Shown: one piece after another, positions 1-7,418 of the stretch
Position numbering within the stretch: the stretch's first letter is position 1
Layout of the letters: every line of letters starts with the position of its first letter
From: Lachnospiraceae bacterium
GTDB lineage: Bacteria; Bacillota; Clostridia; Lachnospirales; Lachnospiraceae
NCBI GenBank assembly: GCA_009774585.1
Contig: VSOA01000098.1
Location: forward strand, 1-11,809
DNA length: 11,809 bases
Reading direction: 5' to 3'
Program-made: the position numbers and the translations under genes
Notes under the pieces: generated by a model
The model's input: only the letters and a program-made list of their open reading frames with translations
What the model was told of the DNA's origin: nothing
Databases searched by the model: none

Positions 1-919
1 TATGGATAAAATAGATGCTGAAGTCACAGAAGCCGATGTGATGGCAGAAATTGAGAAAGAGCGTGAGAAGAGCGCAAGAAACATTACGGTGGAAGACAGA
101 CCGGTAAAGGATGGCGACATGACGACTCTTGATTTTGAAGGGTTTGTGGACGGCGTGGCTTTCGAGGGCGGCAAAGGCGAGAATTATCCGCTGACAATCG
201 GTTCCGGCGCGTTTATTCCCGGATTTGAGGAGCAGCTTGTAGGCGCCGAGATTGGTAAAGAGGTAGAGGTCAAAGTGACTTTCCCCGAAGATTATCAGGC
301 AGAGAATCTGAAAGGCAAAGACGCCGTATTCAAATGTACGATTAAAGAGATTAAGGAAAAAGAGCTTCCTGAGTTAGACGATGAATTTGCAAGCGAAGTG
401 TCTGAGTTTGAGACGCTGGCAGAGTACAAGGAAGATGTGAAGAAGAACTTAACCGAGAAGAAGGAAAAAGACGCTAAGAATGCCAGAGAAGACGCGGCAA
501 TCAAGGCGGCTGTGGAAGTTTCCGAGATGGAGATTCCGGATGCGATGCTTGAGACACAGCAGAGACAGATGGTGGACGAGTTTGCGCAGAGAATCACGAT
601 GCAGGGTCTTTCCATGGAACAGTACTTCCAGTTTACGGGAACCAATTATCAGCAGATGGTTGAGCAGGTAAAACCGCAGGCTGAAGAACGCATTAAATCA
701 AGACTGGTGCTGGAGGCAATTGCTAAAGCTGAGAATATCGAGGCAACTGAAGAAGATTATGAGAAAGAACTCGGTACGATGGCGGAGGTTTACCAGATGG
801 AGCTTGACAAGGTAAAAGAGCTCATGGGTGAGAGAGAGAAGAAGAATATCATGCAGGATCTGGCAGTCAGAAAAGCTGCTGAGTTTGTAGCCGAGAACGC
901 AAAAGAGAGTAAGAAATAA
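1..919 (+). CDS. tig: Trigger factor, ribosome-associated chaperone/prolyl isomerase (5' end missing)
   Basis: Trigger factor binds the ribosome near the exit tunnel and shields nascent chains. The visible part is 305 residues and open to the left edge, so the ATG at 2 is probably an internal methionine. Trigger factors are usually about 430 residues, so the N-terminal ribosome-binding domain lies outside the window. Seen here: the end of the linker (residues 1-30), an FKBP-type peptidyl-prolyl isomerase domain at about 35-118 (VKDGD start, FIPGFEEQLVGAEIGKE core, TFPEDY and LKGKDAVF strands), then the helical C-terminal arms rich in Glu, Lys and Gln. The TAA stop is at 917-919. clpP starts 66 bases later with no visible terminator between them, the usual Firmicutes arrangement. 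The identity is secure; only the start is unseen. Confidence 0.96.
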   Translation, partial: MDKIDAEVTEADVMAEIEKEREKSARNITVEDRPVKDGDMTTLDFEGFVDGVAFEGGKGENYPLTIGSGAFIPGFEEQLVGAEIGKEVEVKVTFPEDYQAENLKGKDAVFKCTIKEIKEKELPELDDEFASEVSEFETLAEYKEDVKKNLTEKKEKDAKNAREDAAIKAAVEVSEMEIPDAMLETQQRQMVDEFAQRITMQGLSMEQYFQFTGTNYQQMVEQVKPQAEERIKSRLVLEAIAKAENIEATEEDYEKELGTMAEVYQMELDKVKELMGEREKKNIMQDLAVRKAAEFVAENAKESKK

Positions 920-985
920 AATAACTTCATATACTGACTGAGGCGGGGCAGCAGATGACGTTAGTAGAGAAATGGAGGAATCAGT

Positions 986-1579
986 ATGGCATTAATACCT
1001 TATGTCATTGAGCAGACTTCGAAGGGAGAGCGCTCATACGACATCTATTCAAGATTATTAAAAGAGAGAATCATCTTTTTGGGTGAGGAAGTAAACGATG
1101 CTTCGGCAAGCGTTATCGTGGCGCAGATGCTATTCTTGGAGTCTGAGGATCCGGAGAAAGATATCCATCTGTATATTAACAGTCCGGGCGGTGTTATTAC
1201 GGCGGGCATGGCAATCTATGATACGATGAATTTCATCAAGTGCGATGTGTCTACCGTATGCATCGGTATGGCTGCAAGTATGGGCGCTTTCCTTCTGGCA
1301 GGCGGCGCTAAGGGCAAGAGGATGGCTCTTCCCAATGCGGAAATCATGATTCATCAGCCGGCAGGCGGCGCGCAGGGACAGGCAACGGAGATTGAGATTA
1401 CAGCCAAGCATATTCTTGCAACGAAGGAAAAGATGGCAAGAATTATGGCTGAGAATACAGGACAGGATTTCGAGGTAATTATGGCTGATACGGAGAGAGA
1501 TAACTGGAAATCCGCCGAGGAAGCGCTTCAGTATGGTCTGATTGACCGTATTATCACGAATCATGCCAGTGCCGTATAA
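986..1579 (+). CDS. clpP: ATP-dependent Clp protease proteolytic subunit ClpP
   Basis: ClpP is the serine peptidase that forms a double heptameric barrel and degrades proteins fed in by ClpX or another Clp ATPase in the cytoplasm. The protein is 197 residues, full length for the family. The catalytic triad is intact: Ser98 in GMAASMGAF, His123 in IMIHQP and Asp172 in ERDNW, matching the usual Firmicutes numbering. The oxyanion-region motif NSPGG is at 65-69. The N-terminal stretch MALIPYVIEQT is the typical short leader and axial-loop region. The ATG is preceded by GGAGG at 974-978 with a 7-base spacer, which fixes the start. The gene sits between tig and clpX. No CtsR-type tandem heptamer was seen upstream. 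A large inverted repeat begins two bases after the stop codon. Confidence 0.98.
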   Translation: MALIPYVIEQTSKGERSYDIYSRLLKERIIFLGEEVNDASASVIVAQMLFLESEDPEKDIHLYINSPGGVITAGMAIYDTMNFIKCDVSTVCIGMAASMGAFLLAGGAKGKRMALPNAEIMIHQPAGGAQGQATEIEITAKHILATKEKMARIMAENTGQDFEVIMADTERDNWKSAEEALQYGLIDRIITNHASAV

Positions 1580-1581
1580 AA

Positions 1582-1642
1582 GGAGATGAAGATATTCTAA
1601 GGCGTCAGAATGACGCCGTCTAAGAATATCTATGTCATCTCC
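1582..1642 (+). repeat. Long imperfect palindrome (hairpin) in the clpP-clpX gap
   Basis: A 61-base inverted repeat begins two bases after the clpP stop. The outer arm GGAGATGA (1582-1589) pairs with TCATCTCC (1635-1642). The middle arm AGATATTCT (1590-1598) pairs with AGAATATCT (1623-1631), with a three-base bulge at 1632-1634. The inner arm GGCGTCA (1601-1607) pairs with TGACGCC (1611-1617) around a GAA loop. That gives 24 base pairs in total. The following sequence, around 1649-1660, is T-rich (TTTATTTTATT) but is not an uninterrupted T run and is 6 or more bases from the stem. It could be a leaky terminator or attenuator, an RNA processing or stabilising element, or a small dispersed palindromic repeat. 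The pairing is seen directly; the function is inferred. Confidence 0.8.
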
Positions 1643-1683
1643 CTAAGATATTTATTTTATTGAAGAAAGGCATGGAATACAAA

Positions 1684-2949
1684 ATGGCTGGAAAGAGTTC
1701 TGACGACAGAGTGAGATGTTCTTTTTGCAACAAAACGCAGGATCAGGTCAGGAAACTGATCGCCGGTCCGGCGGGCGTCTATATCTGTGACGAGTGTGTA
1801 GATATCTGTGCAGATATTATCGAGGAGGAGTATGAAGACGAACCGGATATGGAGGAGATGGAAATCAATCTCTTAAAGCCGGTGGAGATTAAGAAATTCC
1901 TTGACGACTATGTAATTGGGCAGGAAGATGCCAAGAAGGTGCTTGCTGTTTCTGTGTACAATCATTATAAGCGTGTGATGGCTCCGCAGGACGAGGACGG
2001 CGTCGAATTACAGAAGAGTAATATTATTATGATTGGACCTACGGGCTCCGGTAAGACTTATCTGGCACAGACATTAGCGAAAATTATTAATGTACCTTTT
2101 GCCATTGCGGATGCTACCACATTGACTGAGGCAGGCTATGTGGGTGAAGACGTAGAGAACATTCTGCTTAAACTGATTCAGGCAGCGGATTATGACATCG
2201 ACAGGGCGCAGTATGGTATTATCTATATTGATGAGATTGATAAGATTACCAAGAAAAGTGAGAACGTGTCGATTACCAGAGACGTATCCGGTGAAGGTGT
2301 GCAGCAGGCACTTTTAAAGATCATTGAGGGAACGGTGGCGAGTGTTCCTCCACAAGGAGGCCGGAAGCATCCTCATCAGGAACTTTTGCAGATTGATACG
2401 TCCAATATACTTTTTATCTGTGGAGGGGCTTTTGACGGACTCGAGAAGATTGTAGAAGAGCGTCTTGACCGTAATTCCATCGGTTTCAATGCGCAGATTG
2501 TGGAGAAGAGCAGTAAGAACATCGGCGCAATACTCAAGGAAGTGGCACCGCAGGATTTAATGAAGTTCGGATTGATTCCGGAGTTTATTGGACGTGTGCC
2601 GATTACGGTTACGCTGGAAGGGCTTGATAAAGAGGCGCTTTTGCGGATTTTGAAAGAGCCGAAGAATGCTTTGATCAAGCAATATAAGAAGCTGTTTGAA
2701 TTTGATGAGGTCAGACTGGATGTGGAAGATAATGCGGCGGAAGAAATCGCACGTCTTGCCTTTGAACGTAAGACGGGTGCAAGAGGACTCCGTTCTATTA
2801 TGGAAGACGTGATGATGGATATCATGTATGAGATTCCGTCAGACGATAATATTGCTGAGTGTGTGCTGACGAAAGAAGCTGTAAGCGGGGATGAGAGACC
2901 TCGTATCACTTATCGAAACAAATTATTGCAGGCTGAGAAACGAGCTTGA
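1684..2949 (+). CDS. clpX: ATP-dependent Clp protease ATP-binding subunit ClpX
   Basis: ClpX is the AAA+ unfoldase that recognises tagged substrates, unfolds them and threads them into ClpP. From the ATG at 1684 it is 421 residues, the usual family length. The N-terminal zinc-binding domain has Cys12, Cys15, Cys35 and Cys38. Walker A GPTGSGKT is at 118-125, pore loop GYVG at 151-154, Walker B IIYIDEID at 179-186, the RKH loop at 227-229, the ClpP-docking IGF loop at 266-268 and the sensor-2 motif GARGLRS at 365-371. An upstream TTG at 1660 and ATG at 1672 are in frame, but 1684 gives the standard MAGKSSDDRVRCSFC start. The ribosome binding site is weak (AAAGG at 1666-1670, or GGA at 1674-1676). 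The large hairpin lies just upstream and may affect expression relative to clpP. Confidence 0.97.
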   Translation: MAGKSSDDRVRCSFCNKTQDQVRKLIAGPAGVYICDECVDICADIIEEEYEDEPDMEEMEINLLKPVEIKKFLDDYVIGQEDAKKVLAVSVYNHYKRVMAPQDEDGVELQKSNIIMIGPTGSGKTYLAQTLAKIINVPFAIADATTLTEAGYVGEDVENILLKLIQAADYDIDRAQYGIIYIDEIDKITKKSENVSITRDVSGEGVQQALLKIIEGTVASVPPQGGRKHPHQELLQIDTSNILFICGGAFDGLEKIVEERLDRNSIGFNAQIVEKSSKNIGAILKEVAPQDLMKFGLIPEFIGRVPITVTLEGLDKEALLRILKEPKNALIKQYKKLFEFDEVRLDVEDNAAEEIARLAFERKTGARGLRSIMEDVMMDIMYEIPSDDNIAECVLTKEAVSGDERPRITYRNKLLQAEKRA

Positions 2950-2952
2950 GTT

Positions 2953-2982
2953 GAGACGCTGCCGGAATTTCGGCGGCGTCTC
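2953..2982 (+). repeat. Stem-loop in the clpX-lon gap
   Basis: Twelve bases (GAGACGCTGCCG, 2953-2964) pair with CGGCGGCGTCTC (2971-2982), with one T-G wobble and a six-base GAATTT loop. The stem starts four bases after the clpX stop. It is GC-rich and should be stable, but the following bases (GTAACATATATGGG) contain no T run, so it is not a classical intrinsic terminator. It ends only 19 bases before the lon ATG, so it could stabilise upstream mRNA, mark an RNA processing site or reduce lon translation. The structure is seen; the role is inferred. Confidence 0.75.
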
Positions 2983-3001
2983 GTAACATATATGGGTAGA
3001 T

Positions 3002-5392
3002 ATGATGAGAAGAGAAACGGATAATTTAAGAGAGAATGACAATACAAATCCAGTTGCATATCTGAATGTATCGGAAATGGAAGAATTGCCGACTGTCGCG
3101 TTGCGCGGTCTTGCAATTTTGCCGGGAATGGTAATCCATTTTGACTTAAACCGCAAGAAATCAATTGAGGCGGTAGAACAGGCAATGCTTAACGACCAAC
3201 GGCTTTTGGTGGTAACCCAGAAGAGCACGGAGGTGGAAGAACCGGAATTTGACGATGTGTACGACGTCGGTACTGTGACGGTCATTAAGCAGGTTACAAA
3301 ACTTCCCGGTCATACATTACGGGTATTGGTGGAAGGAAAGTCAAGGGCCGAATTACATCGGTTTTTGACAGAGTATGCATATATTATGACAGAAGTGTCA
3401 TATGTAAATGATGATATGACAGGTGTTAGCGATGCAGATGAAGAGGCGATGACCAGAACGGTCAGAGAAGCTTTTTCGGCATATTATACATGCTTTCCCA
3501 AAGTGGGCAAGGCGGTGGCAGATCAGATTGAGGAGGAGATGCCGCTCGGAGAATTGTTAGACTGTATTACGATCAATATGCCTTTGCCGGTGGCGGATAA
3601 GCAGAAGATTCTGGAAGCGCTGTCAGTGAGGGAGCGTTTCGAAGTGTTAACAGGAATTCTGATGCAGGAAGTGGAAGTAGTCCGTATCAAGAATGAACTG
3701 GCGAAGAAAATCAGAGGACGGATAGACAAGAATCAAAAGGATTACATACTGCGGGAACAGATGCAGTATATTAAAGAAGAACTGGGTGAGAATAATACGG
3801 ATTCCGACGCGGAACAGTTCGAAGCGGCGGTGGAGAAGCTGAAGGCAAAGAGGGAAGTTAAAGAGAAGATTCGCAAAGAAATTACCCGCTATAAGAATGT
3901 TTCCGCAAGTGCGTCGGAAAGTGCGGTGGAGCGGGCATATATTGAGACGCTTCTGGAACTGCCGTGGGATAAGACGACGAAGGACAGCAAGGATTTGAAG
4001 CGGGCGCAAGAGATACTTGACGAGCAGCATTACGGGCTTGAGAAGGTAAAAGAACGTATTTTGGAGTATCTGGCAGTGAGAGTCCTGACAGGCAAAGGCC
4101 AGAGTCCGATCATCTGTCTCGTAGGTCCGCCCGGAACGGGTAAGACTTCCGTTGCAAAGAGCGTAGCCGAGGCGCTGAATAAGAAGTATGTGCGTATTTG
4201 TCTGGGAGGCGTTCGCGACGAGGCGGAAATCAGAGGGCACCGAAAGACTTATGTGGGCGCTATGCCGGGTAGAATCACCAACGCCATCAGACAGGCAGGC
4301 GTGAAGAATCCACTCATGTTGTTAGACGAAATTGATAAGGTGAGCAATGATTATAAGGGCGATCCAAGCGCGGCACTCTTAGAAGTGCTGGACGCAGAAC
4401 AAAACGTGGCGTTTCGGGATCATTATGTCGAAATTCCCATAGACTTGTCGGAAGTGCTGTTTATCGCAACGGCAAACAGTACGGATTCGATACCGAAGCC
4501 GCTGTTGGACCGCATGGAACTGATAGAAGTTAACAGCTATACTGCCAATGAGAAATTTCATATTGCGAAAGAGTATCTGGTGGAAAAACAGCTTAAGAAA
4601 AACGGATTACATACAGAAAATCTTAAGTTTACGGATGAGGCACTGCGTGATATGATACGTTTATATACGAGAGAGGCGGGCGTCCGCGGACTGGAACGTC
4701 AGATTGGCGCCGTATGCCGCAAGGCGGCACGCCGCATCCTGGAAGTAAGAACCGAAGGGGACAATACGATATCGGTAGATGCGGAAGCTCTAGGCAGGTA
4801 TCTGGGCAAACCGAAATACAGACAGGACGAGATTGCCAAGAAAGACGAAGTAGGTATCGTGCGCGGGCTTGCCTGGACGAGCGTGGGTGGAGATACCCTG
4901 CAGATTGAGGTCAATGTCATGCCCGGAGAGGGCGAGGTTGACTATACAGGTCAAATGGGTGATGTGATGAAAGAATCCGCCCGTATTGCCATGAGTTATG
5001 TTCGTTCCGTCAGTGAGAGGTATCATATTCCGGACAAGCTGTTTGCCGAGAAAGATTTCCATATCCATATTCCGGAAGGCGCCGTGCCTAAGGATGGTCC
5101 TTCAGCGGGTATTACGATGGCGACTGCAATCCTTTCGGCAGCGACGGGGATTCCGGTGAAGGCTGATTTAGCGATGACCGGAGAAATTACTCTGCGGGGC
5201 AGAGTACTTCCGATCGGCGGACTGAAAGAGAAGATGTTAGCGGCAGGGACGGCTGGCGTTAAGACCGTGCTGGTGCCCAAGGAAAATGAGAAAGATATCG
5301 CAGAGCTGGAGCCGGAAATCACGGAAGGGCTTGAGATTCATATGGTAGAGTATATGGATGAGGTTGCAGGGTATGCGTTGGTCAAATCATAA
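3002..5392 (+). CDS. lon: ATP-dependent Lon protease (LonA type)
   Basis: Lon is a homo-hexameric AAA+ serine protease that degrades misfolded and some regulatory proteins in the cytosol. The protein is 796 residues, normal for LonA. Domains in order: N-terminal substrate-binding LON domain at about 28-225 (ELPTVALRGLAILPGM start), coiled-coil region at about 225-300, AAA+ module with Walker A GPPGTGKT at 375-382 and Walker B LMLLDEID at 438-445, and C-terminal protease domain with the Ser-Lys dyad Ser701 (KDGPSAG) and Lys744 (LKEKM). The Ser-Lys spacing of 43 matches other LonA enzymes. There is no transmembrane insert, which argues against LonB. Two in-frame ATGs are tandem at 3002 and 3005. 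Neither has a strong ribosome binding site, and a stable hairpin lies just upstream, so translation may be modest or controlled. Confidence 0.97.
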   Translation: MMRRETDNLRENDNTNPVAYLNVSEMEELPTVALRGLAILPGMVIHFDLNRKKSIEAVEQAMLNDQRLLVVTQKSTEVEEPEFDDVYDVGTVTVIKQVTKLPGHTLRVLVEGKSRAELHRFLTEYAYIMTEVSYVNDDMTGVSDADEEAMTRTVREAFSAYYTCFPKVGKAVADQIEEEMPLGELLDCITINMPLPVADKQKILEALSVRERFEVLTGILMQEVEVVRIKNELAKKIRGRIDKNQKDYILREQMQYIKEELGENNTDSDAEQFEAAVEKLKAKREVKEKIRKEITRYKNVSASASESAVERAYIETLLELPWDKTTKDSKDLKRAQEILDEQHYGLEKVKERILEYLAVRVLTGKGQSPIICLVGPPGTGKTSVAKSVAEALNKKYVRICLGGVRDEAEIRGHRKTYVGAMPGRITNAIRQAGVKNPLMLLDEIDKVSNDYKGDPSAALLEVLDAEQNVAFRDHYVEIPIDLSEVLFIATANSTDSIPKPLLDRMELIEVNSYTANEKFHIAKEYLVEKQLKKNGLHTENLKFTDEALRDMIRLYTREAGVRGLERQIGAVCRKAARRILEVRTEGDNTISVDAEALGRYLGKPKYRQDEIAKKDEVGIVRGLAWTSVGGDTLQIEVNVMPGEGEVDYTGQMGDVMKESARIAMSYVRSVSERYHIPDKLFAEKDFHIHIPEGAVPKDGPSAGITMATAILSAATGIPVKADLAMTGEITLRGRVLPIGGLKEKMLAAGTAGVKTVLVPKENEKDIAELEPEITEGLEIHMVEYMDEVAGYALVKS

Positions 5393-5478
5393 TGTTTCCA
5401 TCCGGCGATGTATCAGAAGACACGACAGAGATACCGGAGGAAAAGAGAAGAGAATCGTGCAGATGGTATAAAGTATGA
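5392..5478 (+). CDS. Possible 28-residue ORF overlapping the lon stop codon
   Basis: An ATG overlaps the lon stop (TAATG at 5390-5394) and opens a 28-codon frame ending in TGA at 5476-5478. It fills most of the 100-base lon-engB gap. The product would be hydrophilic and charged (MFPSGDVSEDTTEIPEEKR, then a Cys-Arg-Trp-containing end). There is no clear ribosome binding site of its own, so translation would depend on coupling to lon termination. An orphan GGAGG at 5436-5440 sits inside it with no start codon at a suitable distance. I do not recognise the peptide, and chance is a real possibility for a frame this short. Confidence 0.2.
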   Translation: MFPSGDVSEDTTEIPEEKRRESCRWYKV

Positions 5479-5492
5479 AACAGAGGTAGATT

Positions 5493-6083
5493 ATGGTTAT
5501 TAAAAGTGTAAATCTTGAAACCGTGTGTGGCATCACAAGCAAACTGCCGGAAAATAAGCTGCCGGAGGTTGCTTTTGCCGGAAAGAGCAACGTGGGCAAA
5601 TCTTCGTTGATTAACGGCTTGATGAACCGTAAATCCTTGGCGAGAACGAGTTCGAAGCCGGGGAAGACACAGACGATCAACTATTATAATATCAACGAAC
5701 AGATATATTTTGTTGACCTTCCGGGGTACGGGTATGCTACCGCCAATGAGAGTGTCAAAGCGCAGTGGGGAAAGCTGATTGAAGATTACCTTCACCAGTC
5801 AAGGAAAATTGAGGCAGTGTTTCTGCTGATCGATATCAGGCATGCTCCGTCCGATAACGACCGGATGATGTATGACTGGATACTTGACAGAGGTTATAAA
5901 CCGGTTATCATAGCGACCAAAATGGATAAAATTAAGCGAAGTCAGTTGTCCAAACAGATAAAACTGATATGTGACACGCTTGACGTTGCTGATGACACAA
6001 CAGTCATACCATATTCTGCACTCTCTAAACAGGGCAGGGATGAAATTTATGAATTGCTGGATGGGATATTAGCTGAAGAGTAA
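5493..6083 (+). CDS. yihA: Ribosome biogenesis GTP-binding protein EngB (YihA/YsxC)
   Basis: EngB is an essential small GTPase that helps late assembly of the 50S ribosomal subunit in many bacteria. The 196-residue protein is full length. The G motifs are all present in order: G1 GKSNVGKS at 30-37, G2 Thr59/Thr61 in KPGKTQT, G3 DLPG at 75-78, G4 TKMD at 142-145 and G5 SAL at 175-177. The PGYGYA signature after G3 is typical of the EngB branch of TrmE-Era-EngA-EngB GTPases. The ATG at 5493 has AGAGGT at 5482-5487 with a 5-base spacer. Location directly after lon is the conserved Firmicutes context. The gene name varies by organism (engB, yihA, ysxC). Confidence 0.97.
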   Translation: MVIKSVNLETVCGITSKLPENKLPEVAFAGKSNVGKSSLINGLMNRKSLARTSSKPGKTQTINYYNINEQIYFVDLPGYGYATANESVKAQWGKLIEDYLHQSRKIEAVFLLIDIRHAPSDNDRMMYDWILDRGYKPVIIATKMDKIKRSQLSKQIKLICDTLDVADDTTVIPYSALSKQGRDEIYELLDGILAEE

Positions 6084-6107
6084 CGCAAGATTGATGGAGG
6101 AAGTTTC

Positions 6108-7412
6108 ATGCGACAATCTATTAAAACTTATCTCAAAGTGATATTAAATCTGATAACGGCGTTAATTGTGCTTCTTTTATGTATTTTTCTGTTGCCAAAG
6201 TGCATTTTCTTCTTTATGCCGTTTGTGATCGGCTGGATTATCTCGCTGATTGCCGCTCCGGTGGTGCGATTTTTCGAGGAAAAATTGAAGGTTAGGCGTA
6301 AAGGAGCGTCTGTGATTGTAATTGTGGCTGTACTATCTGCCGTAATCCTGTTATTCTATGGAATCGGCGCAAAGCTTGTTAAGGAAGGCATAAGTTTTGT
6401 CAATGAACTGCCGATGCTGTGGGAAGGCATTATGGAAGAGTTTAATCAGGTGGGAGAGAATCTGGAAGGCGTATATAACAGGCTGCCCGAAGATATGCAG
6501 CAGACACTGGATAATATCGGCAGTCAGATGGGAGAATATTTCGGCAGTCTTATGGAAGGGGTCGGCACGCCCACTTTTGAAGCGGTCGGAAATGTTGCGA
6601 AACAGCTTCCTGACATTTTCCTTGGCGTTGTGATGTGCATTTTGTCGGCGTATTTCTTTGTGGCGGATAAGAGCTACATGTCAAATATTATGAAGAAATA
6701 TGTGCCGGATTCTGTCAGATACCGCTTTGACCTGATACGCAGGAGCTTCCGCAACGCGGTAGGCGGTTATTTCAAAGCGCAGTTTAAGATTGAATGCTGG
6801 ATTTATATTTTATTAGTTATAGGACTTTTGGCACTGCATGTAAGATATGCGCTTCTTGTGGCGCTCGGAATAGCCTTCTTGGATTTCCTTCCGGTATTCG
6901 GAACCGGGACGGTCATGATTCCGTGGGCTGTGATTGAGATACTCAGTAAAGATTATAAAATGGCGGTTGGTCTGCTGATCATCTGGTGCGTGGGTCAGCT
7001 TGTCCGTCAGATGATACAGCCGAAGATTGTGGGCGATTCCATTGGGGTGGATGCCATTCCGACGCTGTTTCTGCTATTCATCGGATATAAGGCGGCGGGA
7101 GTGCTCGGCATGATTCTTGCGGTTCCTATCGGAATCATTGTAATGAACCTTTATGAAGAGGGCGTTTTTGACACGACGAAACAAAGTATTCAGATTCTGA
7201 TGGCAGGGTTTAACAAGTTCAGACGGATCCGTCCTGAGGACACGGCGATTGTGGAGGCATACGAGAAAGAGGTAGAAAAGAGTTATCAGAAAGAACTGCA
7301 GTCGGTTCAGGCGGGAGAGCGGGAAATGGAAGAGGCGTCCCAGATTAAAATAGAGGAGCCTCTGATTATTAAGAAAATTATATCGAAGAAATCCGAGAAG
7401 GAGGAAACCTAG
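6108..7412 (+). CDS. ytvI: AI-2E family permease, YtvI-like integral membrane protein
   Basis: This is a polytopic membrane protein of the AI-2E/PerM family (PF01594 type), 434 residues. Hydrophobic segments lie at about 10-29, 33-52, 68-90, 168-186, 231-248, 249-276, 284-300 and 317-347. A hydrophilic, probably extracellular stretch lies at about 91-165, as usual for the family. The conserved core DFLPVFGTG (259-267) followed by IPW, and QPKIVGDSIG (304-313), resemble the YtvI subgroup, known as a sporulation-associated membrane protein in Bacillus. The transported substrate is unknown. Residues 375-434 form a highly charged Glu/Lys-rich cytoplasmic tail longer than the family core requires. 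GGAGG at 6096-6100 sits 7 bases before the ATG. The family is secure; the YtvI assignment and any sporulation role are less so. Confidence 0.87.
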   Translation: MRQSIKTYLKVILNLITALIVLLLCIFLLPKCIFFFMPFVIGWIISLIAAPVVRFFEEKLKVRRKGASVIVIVAVLSAVILLFYGIGAKLVKEGISFVNELPMLWEGIMEEFNQVGENLEGVYNRLPEDMQQTLDNIGSQMGEYFGSLMEGVGTPTFEAVGNVAKQLPDIFLGVVMCILSAYFFVADKSYMSNIMKKYVPDSVRYRFDLIRRSFRNAVGGYFKAQFKIECWIYILLVIGLLALHVRYALLVALGIAFLDFLPVFGTGTVMIPWAVIEILSKDYKMAVGLLIIWCVGQLVRQMIQPKIVGDSIGVDAIPTLFLLFIGYKAAGVLGMILAVPIGIIVMNLYEEGVFDTTKQSIQILMAGFNKFRRIRPEDTAIVEAYEKEVEKSYQKELQSVQAGEREMEEASQIKIEEPLIIKKIISKKSEKEET

Positions 7413-7418
7413 GAGAAT

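Noticed and set aside
295..645. Reverse-strand ORF opposite tig
   Set aside because: It is a shadow of the trigger factor frame, Ser-rich, with no recognisable domain, and lies opposite an intact conserved gene.
920..985. Possible promoter or CtsR/CIRCE control site before clpP
   Set aside because: No tandem GGTCAAA heptamers, no CIRCE inverted repeat and no convincing -35/-10 pair were found; GGTCAAA-like words occur singly, inside lon.
1660..1683. Upstream clpX starts at TTG 1660 or ATG 1672
   Set aside because: Both are in frame but add residues not typical of ClpX, and for ATG 1672 the purine-rich site is too close; ATG 1684 gives the standard N-terminus.
2376..2909. 177-codon reverse ORF opposite clpX
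   Set aside because: It lies entirely within conserved clpX coding sequence; its Ser/Ile-rich composition is what the antisense of such codons gives, and no ribosome binding site or domain was seen.
3647..4240. 197-codon reverse ORF opposite lon
   Set aside because: It mirrors the Lon coiled-coil and AAA+ region, with Leu/Arg-rich low-information sequence and no supporting context.
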